DNA from: Streptomyces flavofungini
GTDB lineage: Bacteria > Actinomycetota > Actinomycetes > Streptomycetales > Streptomycetaceae
DNA: 64,000 nucleotides
Direction: 5' to 3'
NCBI RefSeq assembly: GCF_030388665.1
Contig: NZ_CP128846.1
Location: 2,954,001 to 3,018,000, forward strand
Position numbers and translations under genes: made by a program. Below the pieces are notes generated by a model. It did no database searches and was not told the origin of the DNA. It saw only the letters and a program-made list of their open reading frames with translations. Below are positions 1 through 7,502 of the stretch, piece by piece (within the stretch, counting starts at the first letter, position 1; every line of letters begins with the position of its first letter).

Positions 1-65
1 ACGCTCGGCACCATGACCACGGCGAACCGCTTCCATCTGGTTCCGCCACGAGCCACGGACTCCAT
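1..65 (-). CDS. DUF6230 family protein, N-terminal fragment cut by window edge
   Basis: Only the first 21 codons lie in the window; the gene runs off the left edge. The start MESVARGGTRWKRFAVVMV follows an AGGAGG ribosome site at 72-77 (minus strand). This N-terminus is the one I recall for Streptomyces DUF6230 proteins, exported proteins of unknown function sometimes labelled cholesterol esterase, where a basic stretch precedes a hydrophobic export segment. The assignment rests on these few residues and is therefore moderate. Confidence 0.6.
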   Translation of the reverse strand, partial: MESVARGGTRWKRFAVVMVPS

Positions 66-442
66 GACTTTCCTCCTTCTCGGACGTACATCTCCGGCCC
101 TGACTGCTCCCGTTCGGGCGGCTCAGCCGGGCGGGGATGGGAGAAGTGCTACGTCCTCGGTTAGGAGAGCGCCCGCGTCAAGGGGCGCGCAGCGCGCCTC
201 GATCACCGGCGATCACCCCCGAGCGACAACCACTGGTCGCGCCTGACGCATCACGCACAACCTTGCTGGACAGGCCCTGTCGGAGACCGGCAGAGACCCC
301 CCTGTCCGAGGTCGGCGACGGTGTCGCCGACCTGCTCGGTGGGGACCCAGAATTCCCGTCTCCCGATTGGCTGTCGGACTGCGGGCAATGGACCGAGCGT
401 GGCCGATCGTGGTGCATTCTCGGCGTCCGCACAAGGGGGTTC

Positions 443-458
443 GTTACTGGCTGGTAAC
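443..458. promoter_or_regulatory. Inverted repeat, possible operator
   Basis: GTTAC and GTAAC arms flank six bases (GTTAC-TGGCTG-GTAAC). It lies about 380 bp upstream of the DUF6230 start. The arms are short, so an operator role is only a suggestion. Confidence 0.25.
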
Positions 459-566
459 GGCGGGATAACCGACCCGGCACCGCCCGACGTCGGGCAACGA
501 CAGACCGTGGCCTCAACAGGCCGCCGAGATCGGGTGATTGACGCGCATAGCCGGACAGATCACCGC

Positions 567-586
567 CTTGGACTTACTCCAAGTAA
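567..586. promoter_or_regulatory. Nested palindromes TTACT-CCA-AGTAA and CTTGGA-N5-TCCAAG
   Basis: TTACT (574-578) and AGTAA (582-586) pair exactly, and overlap a second exact pair CTTGGA (567-572) and TCCAAG (578-583). Read on the minus strand the site contains TTACTTGGA, which is also the left half of the operator in front of icmA at 10667-10690. A TetR-type operator for the DUF6230 gene is plausible but unproven. Confidence 0.4.
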
Positions 587-588
587 CA

Positions 589-626
589 GTGGCCGCGTTT
601 GCCAAGATTCGGCAAAACGCGGCCAC
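589..626. other. Strong 15-bp hairpin
   Basis: GTGGCCGCGTTTGCC (589-603) pairs with 611-626 apart from one bulged base, around a 7-base loop. It has no T-tract. It could be a secondary terminator for the thioredoxin-fold gene upstream or a leader structure of the DUF6230 transcript. Confidence 0.45.
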
Positions 627-752
627 GGTGACACTGTCTCGGCAGGCTTTTCACTTGCGTACCACGACCCGTTACGCATAACCACAGGTCAGCGAACGGG
701 GCGGGGCAAATCCGGCAGAACGCCGGGGTGTTGCGGGAGTGTTGCCGGGGGC

Positions 753-770
753 GGGGGCCCGAAGGCCCCC
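753..770 (-). terminator. Hairpin terminator after the thioredoxin-fold gene
   Basis: GGGGGCC-CGAA-GGCCCCC forms a perfect 7-bp stem about 50 bases past the stop codon of the leftward gene ending at 823. There is no U-tract, which is common for streptomycete terminators. Confidence 0.55.
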
Positions 771-822
771 GTCGGCCGGTCAGTCGGTGATCACCCGTCA
801 GCCGGTGACCGCCGGTCGGTGA

Positions 823-1803
823 TCAGAAGAGCACCCGGGCGAGCGCCGTGCGGGCCGCCGTCACGCGCGGGTCGTCGGCGCCGACGACCTCGAAGAGTTC
901 GAGCAGCCGCACGCGCGCGGTCTCCCGGTCGTCACCGGCGGTGCGCCGGACCGTCTCGACCAGGCGCCCGAAGGCGTCCTCGACATGGCCGCCGACCAGG
1001 TCCAGGTCGGCCGCGGCGATCTGGGCCGCCGCGTCGGCGGGCTTCTCCGCGGCGTCCTTGCGGACCACGGCGGGGTCCAGGTCCTGCACCCGGCGCAGCA
1101 GTTCGGCCTGGGCGAGGCCGAGCTTGGCCTCGGTGTTGCCGGGGTCGTCGCTCAGCACGTTCTTGTACGCCTGGACGGCGCCGCCGAGGTCGCCCGCGTC
1201 CAGGGCCTGGACGGCCGCTTCGAGCAGGGCGTCATAGGGTCCGGCCGGGGCGGGGGCGGGCTGCGACTCGTCACCGGAGGCGTTCGGGTCGACGACGAGG
1301 CCGGTCAGGCCGAAGCGCTCCTCGCCGACCTGGATCAGCTGGTCCAGGGTCTGGCGGATCTGCGCCTCGGGGGCCGCGCCCTGGAAGAGCGGCAGGGCCT
1401 GGCCCGCCACCACCGCGAAGACCGCCGGGATGCCCTGCACCCCGAACTGCTGCATCAGCATCTGGTTCGCGTCGACGTCGATCTTCGCGAGGACGAACCG
1501 GCCGTTGTACTCCTGCGTCAGGCGCTCCAGGAGCGGGCTGAGCTGCTTGCACGGCTCGCACCACTCGGCCCAGAAGTCGATGACGACCGGCACTTCGGTG
1601 GAGCGCTGCAGGACGTCCCGTTCGAAACCCGCCTCGTCGACGTCGATGACGAGACTCGCGGGAGACACCCCGGCACCCGCGCCCGCGCCGCCCTGCCGGG
1701 CCGCTTCGGCGCGCGCCTGCTCCGCCTTCGCCTTGGCCTCCTGGGCCGCCTTCACCGCGGCGAGGTCGACGACTCCGCTCATGGACATGTTCCGTGGCTG
1801 CAT
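823..1803 (-). CDS. Thioredoxin-fold tetratricopeptide protein (YbbN/CnoX-like)
   Basis: A 326-residue cytoplasmic protein. Residues 1-45 are a charged Ala/Glu/Gln-rich leader. A thioredoxin fold follows (about 50-165) with the redox motif WCEPC at 81-85 (Cys82, Cys85) and the cis-proline loop GIPA. The C-terminal half (about 190-326) is helical and TPR-like. This is the layout of the YbbN/CnoX co-chaperone family, which couples thioredoxin and TPR modules in protein quality control; unlike E. coli CnoX, both cysteines are kept, so a redox role is possible. The ATG at 1803 has GGGAGG about ten bases upstream; longer in-frame reading back to 2700 overlaps the divergent TetR gene and is rejected. 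It is transcribed alone and ends at the hairpin at 753-770. Confidence 0.85.
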   Translation of the reverse strand: MQPRNMSMSGVVDLAAVKAAQEAKAKAEQARAEAARQGGAGAGAGVSPASLVIDVDEAGFERDVLQRSTEVPVVIDFWAEWCEPCKQLSPLLERLTQEYNGRFVLAKIDVDANQMLMQQFGVQGIPAVFAVVAGQALPLFQGAAPEAQIRQTLDQLIQVGEERFGLTGLVVDPNASGDESQPAPAPAGPYDALLEAAVQALDAGDLGGAVQAYKNVLSDDPGNTEAKLGLAQAELLRRVQDLDPAVVRKDAAEKPADAAAQIAAADLDLVGGHVEDAFGRLVETVRRTAGDDRETARVRLLELFEVVGADDPRVTAARTALARVLF

Positions 1804-2109
1804 GAGTACATCCTCCCCCAAGCCGCGCGGGAACCGTGCCCGTCCGTGGCCACCCGCCGGATTGCGGTGCCGCCGGTCGAACCGATTCGCCTGTTCCTTC
1901 GCCCCGCAAGGAGGACCGTGAGTCTCGCGGGGTCCCCACCCCGCCCTGTGGTTGCCGCCCGACGGGCGGTGGGACTCGCTCGCAACGGGCCGCCGCCGTA
2001 CGCGGCTTTCGCTACGGCTCGTAGCGTAACTGGAGGACCCGGGAGGCGGCAGCGGGCGTAACGTGATCTGCCTCACTCGGCACTGGCCACGCTGTTCATA
2101 CTGGCCGGT
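1804..2109. other. 306-bp divergent intergenic region
   Basis: It separates the leftward thioredoxin-fold gene from the rightward TetR gene and should carry both promoters. It contains the palindrome at 2010-2026 and a possible leaderless -10 (CATACT, 2097-2102) seven bases before the TetR start. I see no gene in it. Confidence 0.7.
2010..2026. promoter_or_regulatory. CGCTAC-GGCTC-GTAGCG palindrome, candidate TetR operator
   Basis: Two exact 6-bp arms flank five bases, about 85 bp before the TetR start and within the divergent promoter region. Self-regulation by the adjacent TetR protein is the natural guess. Confidence 0.4.
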
Positions 2110-2754
2110 ATGGTCGCGGGCATGCAGAGCCGCAACACACCGCCGACGCGCCCCGGAGGTCGCCCCCGCAGCACCGAGGCGGACACCGCCATCCTCGAAG
2201 CGACCAGACAGGCCCTGGTCGACCTCGGCTGGACCAAGCTGACCCTGGGCGACGTGGCGACCCGGGCGGGGGTCGCCAAGACCACCCTCTACCGGCGCTG
2301 GGCGGGCAAGAGCGAGCTGGTCGTGGACGCGGTGGCCGAGCTCTTCGACGAGCTGGAGCTGCCCGACCGGGGCAGCCTCGCGGCCGACATCGAGGGCGTG
2401 GTGCTCCAGTTCGCCGCGCTGCTCGGGCGCCCCGAGACCAGGACGGCCCTGATGGCGGTGGTCGCCGAGTCCACGACGGACGGCCCGCTGCGCGAGCGGA
2501 TCCGCACGTCCATCGTGGAGCGGCAGAAACGCCTGGTCCTGGAGGGCCGCGAGCGCGCCCAGGCCCGCGGCGAACTTCCCGTGGAGTCCGACCCCGAGAC
2601 GGCGGGCCGCACCGCGGACCTCATCTTCGACGTGACGGCGGGCGCGGTGGTGCACCGGGCGCTGGTCAGCGCGGAACCGGTGGACGTGGAGTGGGCCCAC
2701 CGGTTCACGACGCTGCTGTTGGGGGGCTTGGCGGCGACAACGACAGCCCCTTGA
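2110..2754 (+). CDS. TetR/AcrR family transcriptional regulator
   Basis: A 214-residue regulator. The N-terminal helix-turn-helix spans about residues 20-70 (LTLGDVATRAGVAKTTLYRRW), followed by the usual all-helical ligand-binding domain. The ligand cannot be inferred. No Shine-Dalgarno site precedes the ATG; CATACT at 2097-2102 lies seven bases upstream, so a leaderless transcript is possible. An in-frame ATG at 2122 is an alternative start. Divergent from the thioredoxin-fold gene across a palindrome at 2010-2026. The stop codon sits inside a dispersed intergenic repeat (2747-2794). Confidence 0.88.
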   Translation: MVAGMQSRNTPPTRPGGRPRSTEADTAILEATRQALVDLGWTKLTLGDVATRAGVAKTTLYRRWAGKSELVVDAVAELFDELELPDRGSLAADIEGVVLQFAALLGRPETRTALMAVVAESTTDGPLRERIRTSIVERQKRLVLEGRERAQARGELPVESDPETAGRTADLIFDVTAGAVVHRALVSAEPVDVEWAHRFTTLLLGGLAATTTAP

Positions 2755-2794
2755 GGGGCGCGGGGAACTGCGCGGCCAGCCCCCACCGGCCCGC
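2747..2794. repeat. Dispersed GC-rich intergenic repeat, copy 1
   Basis: It contains the core GGCGCGGGGAACTGCGCG followed by an AGCCCCCAC tail. The same core occurs at 26404-26440 (inverted) and 43893-43945. I know this as a common intergenic element in Streptomyces genomes. This copy overlaps the tetR stop and lies between convergent genes, where it can form a terminator-like stem. Confidence 0.75.
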
Positions 2795-2803
2795 GGCGAA
2801 GAA

Positions 2804-3814
2804 TCAAACCTGGTATCGGTCAGCCGCGAACAGGTGGAGGTTCTCGGCGACCCACGCAGAGGTCAGCTTCAGCCCCTCCCGCAGGGAGACTTCGGGCACC
2901 CACCCCGAAAGCTCTCGCGCCCGCGAGTTGTCGGAGAGCAACCTCTCCACCTCACTCCCAGCAGGCCGCATCCGGGCGGGATCGGCGACGACGACGGCGT
3001 CCCGCCCACTCGCGGCGATGAGCTCCTGGGCCAGGTCCCCGATGGATATCTCCCGGCCCACGCCGAGGTTGACCACCTGGCCCAGGGTCCGCTCGGCCTC
3101 GGCCATCGCGAGGAAGCCGCGCGCCGTGTCCGTGACATAGGTGAAGTCACGGGTCGGCGAGAGCGAGCCCAGCTTGATCTCCCGTGCCCCGGAGTGCAGT
3201 TGGGCCAGGATCGTGGGGATCACCGCGCGCGCCGACTGGCGCGGCCCGTACGTGTTGAAGGGCCGCACGACCGTGACGGGCAGCTCGAAGGCGTGCCAGT
3301 GGGACAGCGCGGTCATGTCGGCGCCGATCTTCGACGCGGAGTACGGCGACTGCGGCTGGAGGGGGTGGCTCTCGCTGATCGGAACGGTCAGCGCGGTCCC
3401 GTACACCTCGCTGGTGGAGGTGTGGACGAGCCGGCGCACGGACGTCCTGCGGCAGGCCTCGGCGATGTTCTCCGTACCGACGACGTTGGTCTGCACGTAC
3501 GCGCCGGGTGAGTCGTAGGAGTACGGGATCCCGATGAGCGCGGCGAGGTGGAAGACGGTGTCGCAGCCGTCGACGGCGTCCATGACGCGCCCGGCGTCGC
3601 GCACGTCACCGGCGATCAACTCGACGCGCGGGTCCCCGGCGAGGTGCGCGAGGTGCCCCTTGTCGCCGTACGGCTTGTAGTGCGCGAAGGCGCGGACCCT
3701 AGCGCCGCGTTCGAGGAGCAGATCGACGAGCGTGGAGCCGATGAAGCCCTCGGCACCGGTGACGAGGACGGTGCGGTCGTGCCAGGAGAAGGGGGCAAGG
3801 GCGAGGGCGTTCAT
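2804..3814 (-). CDS. NAD-dependent nucleotide-sugar 4,6-dehydratase (LegB-like SDR)
   Basis: A 336-residue extended short-chain dehydrogenase. It has the Rossmann motif TGAEGFIG (19-26), the HTSTSEVYG segment (131-139) and the catalytic Tyr158-x3-Lys162 in SPYSASKIGAD. The run NTYGPRQSARAVIPTI and the T-S-E triad are those of LegB-type NAD-dependent 4,6-dehydratases, which act on UDP-N-acetylhexosamines to give 4-keto-6-deoxy sugars. Substrate assignment is inference from those motifs. The ATG overlaps the stop of the MurG-like gene by ATGA (3811-3814), so the two are translationally coupled. No aminotransferase or sialic-acid synthase follows, so this is not a full legionaminate pathway. Confidence 0.8.
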   Translation of the reverse strand: MNALALAPFSWHDRTVLVTGAEGFIGSTLVDLLLERGARVRAFAHYKPYGDKGHLAHLAGDPRVELIAGDVRDAGRVMDAVDGCDTVFHLAALIGIPYSYDSPGAYVQTNVVGTENIAEACRRTSVRRLVHTSTSEVYGTALTVPISESHPLQPQSPYSASKIGADMTALSHWHAFELPVTVVRPFNTYGPRQSARAVIPTILAQLHSGAREIKLGSLSPTRDFTYVTDTARGFLAMAEAERTLGQVVNLGVGREISIGDLAQELIAASGRDAVVVADPARMRPAGSEVERLLSDNSRARELSGWVPEVSLREGLKLTSAWVAENLHLFAADRYQV

Positions 3815-5007
3815 GCGGCGTACTCCAGGTGATCGGTGTGGTGGGTGAGGCGCAGAACCCGCTCAGCGAGCAGGTCGGCGGCGCGGGCGTGCGGCCCGGG
3901 GTCCGCGGCGCCGCTCATCGCGGCGAGCCGCGCGGGCTCGGCGAGCAGCGGTTCGAGGAGCGCGGCGAGCCGGTCGGCGGTGGTCTCGGCGTCGGGCAGG
4001 AGCAGCCCGGCGCCCGCGTCGGAGAGGACTCGCGCGTTGTGGGTCTGGTGGTCGCCGGGGGCGTGCGGGTAGGGCACGAGGACGGCGGGCACGCCGGTCG
4101 CGGCGAGTTCGGCGACGGTGGCGGAGCCCGCGCGGCAGACGACGAGGTCGGCGGCGGCGTAGGCGAGGTCCATCCGGTCCAGGTAGGGCACGGCGTGGGC
4201 GACGGCGTCGCCGCCGTCCTGCGCGAGCCGCCGCCGTGTCTCGTCGAGGGCCGCGGGACCGGTCTTGACCAGCAGGGATACGTCGCCGCGCCACCGCCAG
4301 CGCGCGGCGAGCCCGAGGGCCGCCTCAGTGAGCCGGGCGGCGCCGAGGCTGCCGCCGTTGAAGAGCAGGAGGCGCGCCCCTTCCGGCACGCCGAGGGTGC
4401 GCCGGGCCTCGGCGCGCAGCGCGTCCCGGTCGAGGGCGGCGAGCGCGGCGGCGATGGGCATGCCGGTGGTGGTGGCGCGGTCGCCGCCGGGCAGATGGGC
4501 GCGGCTGCGGTCGAAGGCGACGGCGATGTGCGGGGTGAGGCGGGCGGCGAAGCGGTTGGCACGGCCGGGCACCGCGTTGGACTCGTGGATGAGGCTGGGC
4601 AGGCCTGCCATGCGGGCGCCGACGATGACGGGGGCGCTCGGGTAGCCGCCCATGCCGACGGCGACCTGCGCGCCCTGCTCGCGCAGGATGGCCCGGCACT
4701 GGGCGCCGGACTTCACCAGGGCGGCGGGCAGCAGATAGCGGCGGGCGCCGAGGGACGGGTCGAAGGGGATCATGTCGACGGTGTGCAGCCGGTACCCGGC
4801 CTCGGGGATGAGCCGGGTCTCCAGGCCGCGCTCGGTGCCCACGAAGGAGATCACCGCGTCCGGCACGGCCCGGCGCAGGGCGTCGGCGAGGGCGAGGCCC
4901 GGATAGATGTGGCCGCCGGTGCCGCCCGCGCCGATCACGACGGACAGCGGCCTGTACGTGTGGGTCGCCGCGGCGCGGGCCGTGGCGGAGGTGACGGGAG
5001 TTCTCAT
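3811..5007 (-). CDS. MurG-like UDP-GlcNAc glycosyltransferase (GT28 paralogue)
   Basis: A 398-residue GT-B enzyme. The N-terminal acceptor-side glycine motif GAGGTGGH is at 26-33, HESNAVPGRANR follows in mid N-domain, and the donor-binding motif CRAGSATVAELAATGVPA plus PGDHQTHNA lies in the C-domain. These are MurG signatures: the family moves GlcNAc from UDP-GlcNAc onto lipid I at the inner membrane face. No cell-division or wall genes surround it, so it is probably a second copy rather than the housekeeping murG. Coupling to a nucleotide-sugar dehydratase suggests a dedicated lipid-linked glycan with a modified sugar, which is inference. No clear ribosome site precedes the ATG. It is divergent from a two-component system. 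Confidence 0.82.
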   Translation of the reverse strand: MRTPVTSATARAAATHTYRPLSVVIGAGGTGGHIYPGLALADALRRAVPDAVISFVGTERGLETRLIPEAGYRLHTVDMIPFDPSLGARRYLLPAALVKSGAQCRAILREQGAQVAVGMGGYPSAPVIVGARMAGLPSLIHESNAVPGRANRFAARLTPHIAVAFDRSRAHLPGGDRATTTGMPIAAALAALDRDALRAEARRTLGVPEGARLLLFNGGSLGAARLTEAALGLAARWRWRGDVSLLVKTGPAALDETRRRLAQDGGDAVAHAVPYLDRMDLAYAAADLVVCRAGSATVAELAATGVPAVLVPYPHAPGDHQTHNARVLSDAGAGLLLPDAETTADRLAALLEPLLAEPARLAAMSGAADPGPHARAADLLAERVLRLTHHTDHLEYAA

Positions 5008-5032
5008 GACGCCGGAGCTTCGCGACCCGTCC

Positions 5033-5049
5033 TAAGAGGGTTTTAAGAG
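5033..5049. promoter_or_regulatory. Direct repeat TAAGAG-N5-TAAGAG, candidate response-regulator site
   Basis: Two TAAGAG hexamers start at 5033 and 5044, exactly 11 bp apart, in the divergent region between the MurG-like operon and the OmpR-type two-component genes. One-turn direct repeats are the usual site of OmpR-family regulators, so this could let the adjacent regulator control both operons. Confidence 0.5.
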
Positions 5050-5139
5050 CTGGGTTTGGCACCTTTGGTGCATGAGTTCGTTCCTGTGCCGCACGAGGTG
5101 CGGTTGCCCCGGGACCCGGCCCGCCACGGGCGCCGCCGC

Positions 5140-5871
5140 ATGACGCCGCCGCCCGCGCACGCCGCGCACGCCTCTAAGGTCCTCGTCGTCGACGACGACC
5201 CCGAGGTGCGCGCCGCCGTCGAGGACGCCCTGAGCGTCGAGGGCCATCTGGTGCGCGGTGCCGCCGACGGCCACCGCGCGCTGACCGCGGTGGCCAGGTG
5301 GGAGCCGGACCTCCTGGTCCTGGACGTGAAGATGCCCGTGCTCGACGGCCTTGCCGTGTGCCGCAGGCTGCGCGCGGCGGGCGACCGCACCCCGGTGCTC
5401 GTCCTGACGGCCCTGGACTCGGTGAGCGACCGCGTCGACGGCCTGGACGCCGGCGCCGACGACTACCTGGTCAAGCCGTTCGCCCTGGACGAGCTGGTGG
5501 CGCGGGTCCGGGCGCTCCTGCGCCGCGCCGCCCCGGACCCGACGGGCCCCGGCGGCCCGGAGGCCGACGGCGACGCCCTGTCGTACGGCGATCTGACGCT
5601 CGACACCCGGACCCGCACCGGCGAGCGCGCCGGGCGCCGCATCGAGTTCAGCCGCACCGAGTCCACGCTCCTGGAACTGCTGCTCCGGAACTCCGGGCAG
5701 GTCCTGCCGCGCGAGCTGATCCACGAGGCCGTGTGGGGCCGGGACTTCGGGCCCGACTCCAACTCCCTCGCGGTGTACGTCGGCTATCTGCGCCGCAAAC
5801 TGGAAGCCGGGGGCGAGGCGCGGCTCGTGCACACCGTGCACGGCGTGGGCTACCGGCTCGGTTCGCCGTGA
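5140..5871 (+). CDS. OmpR/PhoB-family response regulator
   Basis: A 243-residue regulator from the ATG at 5140. The receiver domain has the acidic pocket VVDDD, phospho-acceptor Asp62 (LVLDVKMP) and Lys in VKPFALDELV. A winged helix follows (about 145-240), ending in the family motif VHTVHGVGYRLG. The start is uncertain: TTG 5056 and GTG 5086 are in frame upstream, and none has a good ribosome site. The stop overlaps the GTG start of the kinase (5868-5871), so the pair is co-translated. It resembles MprA/CseB-type regulators of envelope stress. Confidence 0.87.
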   Translation: MTPPPAHAAHASKVLVVDDDPEVRAAVEDALSVEGHLVRGAADGHRALTAVARWEPDLLVLDVKMPVLDGLAVCRRLRAAGDRTPVLVLTALDSVSDRVDGLDAGADDYLVKPFALDELVARVRALLRRAAPDPTGPGGPEADGDALSYGDLTLDTRTRTGERAGRRIEFSRTESTLLELLLRNSGQVLPRELIHEAVWGRDFGPDSNSLAVYVGYLRRKLEAGGEARLVHTVHGVGYRLGSP

Positions 5872-7280
5872 GCGCCCCCGGAGGCGGCCGTAGCCGCGCC
5901 CTGGGCGCCCGCTGGCGGCGCCGCCGTCCGCTGCGCACCCGCCTCGCGGTGGCGGCGTCCGCCGCGGTGGCGCTGGTCGCGATCTGCGTCTGCACGGCGT
6001 CGTTCTTCGTGCTCCGCTACAAGCTCTACCAACAGCTGGACCAGAACCTGGCCCAGTCCGCGACCCTGGCCGCACAGCAGCACCGCTCCGAGGAGCAGGG
6101 TTACGGCGTGCTCGCGGGCGAGTGCCGCTTCCTGGGCGCTCCGGCCTGCGCGCAGGTGGTCCCGGCCGCCTCGGCCGACGACCCGAAGAAGCCGTACCTG
6201 CTGCCCGTGGACCGCTCGACACGGCAGGTCGCGGCGGGTGAACTCGCCTCGTACTACTCGAACTTCACCCTCCCCAACGGCAAACCGGGGCGCATGCTCA
6301 CCACCGCCCACGGCAAGGGTGCGGCCGTCCAGGTGGCGCTGCGCGCCGACATCGCCGAGCGCGGGGTGCGGCAGACCGCCGCGATCCTTTCGGTGGTGGG
6401 CGGCGCGGGCGTGCTCCTGTCCGCGCTCGGCGGCTATTGGGTGTCCCGCACCGGCCTCGCGCCCGTCGCGCGGCTGACCGCGACGGCGGAGCGCATCGCG
6501 TCGACCCGGGACGCCCGGCACCGCATCGAGCTGCCGCCCGGGCCGCCCGACGGGCGCGGTGAGGACGAGGTGACGCGGCTCGCCAAGGCCTTCAACACCA
6601 TGCTCGGCGAGCTGGAGGACTCGGTCGCGGCGCGCCGACGGCTCGTCGCCGACGCCTCGCACGAACTGCGTACGCCGCTGACGTCGTTGCGTACGAACGC
6701 GGAACTCCTCGCCCGCGCCGATCGCCTGACGGCGGAGCAGCGGGACCGGGCGTCGACCGCGCTCGGCCGACAGCTGCGCGAGGTCACCGGCATGGTCAAC
6801 GACCTGATCGAGCTGGCCCGCGACGAGGAGCCGCAGCCGCTCCTGGAGGAGGTGCGCCTCGCCCCGCTGGTCGAGCACGTCGTGAACGCGGCGCGTGAGC
6901 ACTGGCCCGCGATCGTCTTCACCTGCGACGTCACTCCCGGCGCGGCCGCCCTCACGCTGCCCGGAGTGCCGTCCCGGCTCTCCCGCCTGGTCACCAACCT
7001 CCTGGACAACGCGGCGAAGTTCAGCCCGGCCGGGGCGGCCGTCGAGGTCTCCCTGACCACGATCGGCCTGACCGTCCGCGACCACGGCCCCGGCATCGCC
7101 CCGGAGGACCTGCCGCACGTCTTCGACCGCTTCTACCGCGCGGAACGGGCCCGCGCCCTGCCCGGCTCCGGCCTCGGCCTGGCCATGGCCCGCCAGATCG
7201 CACGGGCCCACGGCGCGGAACTGACGGCGGAACACGCGCCCGGCGGGGGCGCGCTGTTCCGTCTTACGTGGCCCGCGTAG
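5868..7280 (+). CDS. Membrane sensor histidine kinase
   Basis: A 470-residue kinase. TM1 (about 27-48) and TM2 (about 171-192) flank an extracytoplasmic sensor domain of some 120 residues that carries two cysteines eight apart (Cys86, Cys94), a possible disulfide. HAMP follows, then the H-box [13 protein letters not shown] with His265, and an ATPase domain with N, G1 (DHGPGI) and G2 (GSGLGLAMA) boxes. GTG start in a GTGA overlap with the regulator gene. The layout matches MprB/CseC kinases. The signal is unknown; the divergent MurG-like pair suggests an envelope cue, which is inference. Confidence 0.88.
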   Translation: MSAPGGGRSRALGARWRRRRPLRTRLAVAASAAVALVAICVCTASFFVLRYKLYQQLDQNLAQSATLAAQQHRSEEQGYGVLAGECRFLGAPACAQVVPAASADDPKKPYLLPVDRSTRQVAAGELASYYSNFTLPNGKPGRMLTTAHGKGAAVQVALRADIAERGVRQTAAILSVVGGAGVLLSALGGYWVSRTGLAPVARLTATAERIASTRDARHRIELPPGPPDGRGEDEVTRLAKAFNTMLGELEDSVAARRRLVADASHELRTPLTSLRTNAELLARADRLTAEQRDRASTALGRQLREVTGMVNDLIELARDEEPQPLLEEVRLAPLVEHVVNAAREHWPAIVFTCDVTPGAAALTLPGVPSRLSRLVTNLLDNAAKFSPAGAAVEVSLTTIGLTVRDHGPGIAPEDLPHVFDRFYRAERARALPGSGLGLAMARQIARAHGAELTAEHAPGGGALFRLTWPA

Positions 7281-7292
7281 GGGTGCCGACGG

Positions 7293-7502
7293 TCAGACGG
7301 CGCCGAAGTCGCCGGCCTTCACGCCGCCCACGAAGTCGGCGAACGCGCGGGTGGCGACGGCCAGGACGGGGCCGGTCGGGCGCTTGGAGTCGCGGATGGG
7401 GACTGTGCCGTGTGCGGCGACGAGGTTGGCGGCGATCTCTATGCAGGCGCCGCCGTTGTTGCTGTAGGAGGACTTGAACCAGAGGGGGGATTCAGTCGTC
7501 AC
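7293..7502 (-). CDS. DUF397 domain protein
   Basis: A 69-residue protein with the DUF397 signature: [17 protein letters not shown] at the start, then [14 protein letters not shown] and a phenylalanine-containing helix ending [11 protein letters not shown]397 genes almost always follow an XRE regulator of the Scr1/DUF5753 type in streptomycetes, as here. Its ATG overlaps the regulator stop (7499-7502). It is thought to act as the small partner of that regulator, sometimes modelled as a toxin-antitoxin-like pair; the function is not established. Confidence 0.88.
   Translation of the reverse strand: MTTESPLWFKSSYSNNGGACIEIAANLVAAHGTVPIRDSKRPTGPVLAVATRAFADFVGGVKAGDFGAV

Larger units (their letters stand above)
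66..822. other. 757-bp intergenic region with palindromes and hairpins
   Basis: I see no convincing gene here; the overlapping frames lack ribosome sites and family features. It holds the leader of the DUF6230 gene, a GTTAC-N6-GTAAC repeat at 443-458, two nested TTACT/CTTGGA palindromes at 567-586, a long hairpin at 589-626 and a terminator-like hairpin at 753-770. Both flanking genes read leftward, so most of this is the promoter and upstream region of the DUF6230 gene. Confidence 0.7.

Noticed and set aside
13..516. Short overlapping frames in the first 500 bases
   Set aside because: They lack ribosome sites and overlap the true leftward DUF6230 start and its upstream region.
1804..2700. 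N-terminal extension of the thioredoxin-fold protein
   Set aside because: It would run antisense through the whole TetR gene; the ATG at 1803 has a proper ribosome site and begins the conserved leader.
3829..5046. 405-codon plus-strand frame opposite the MurG-like gene
   Set aside because: Gly/Val/Glu-rich shadow translation; the minus-strand gene has full GT28 motifs.
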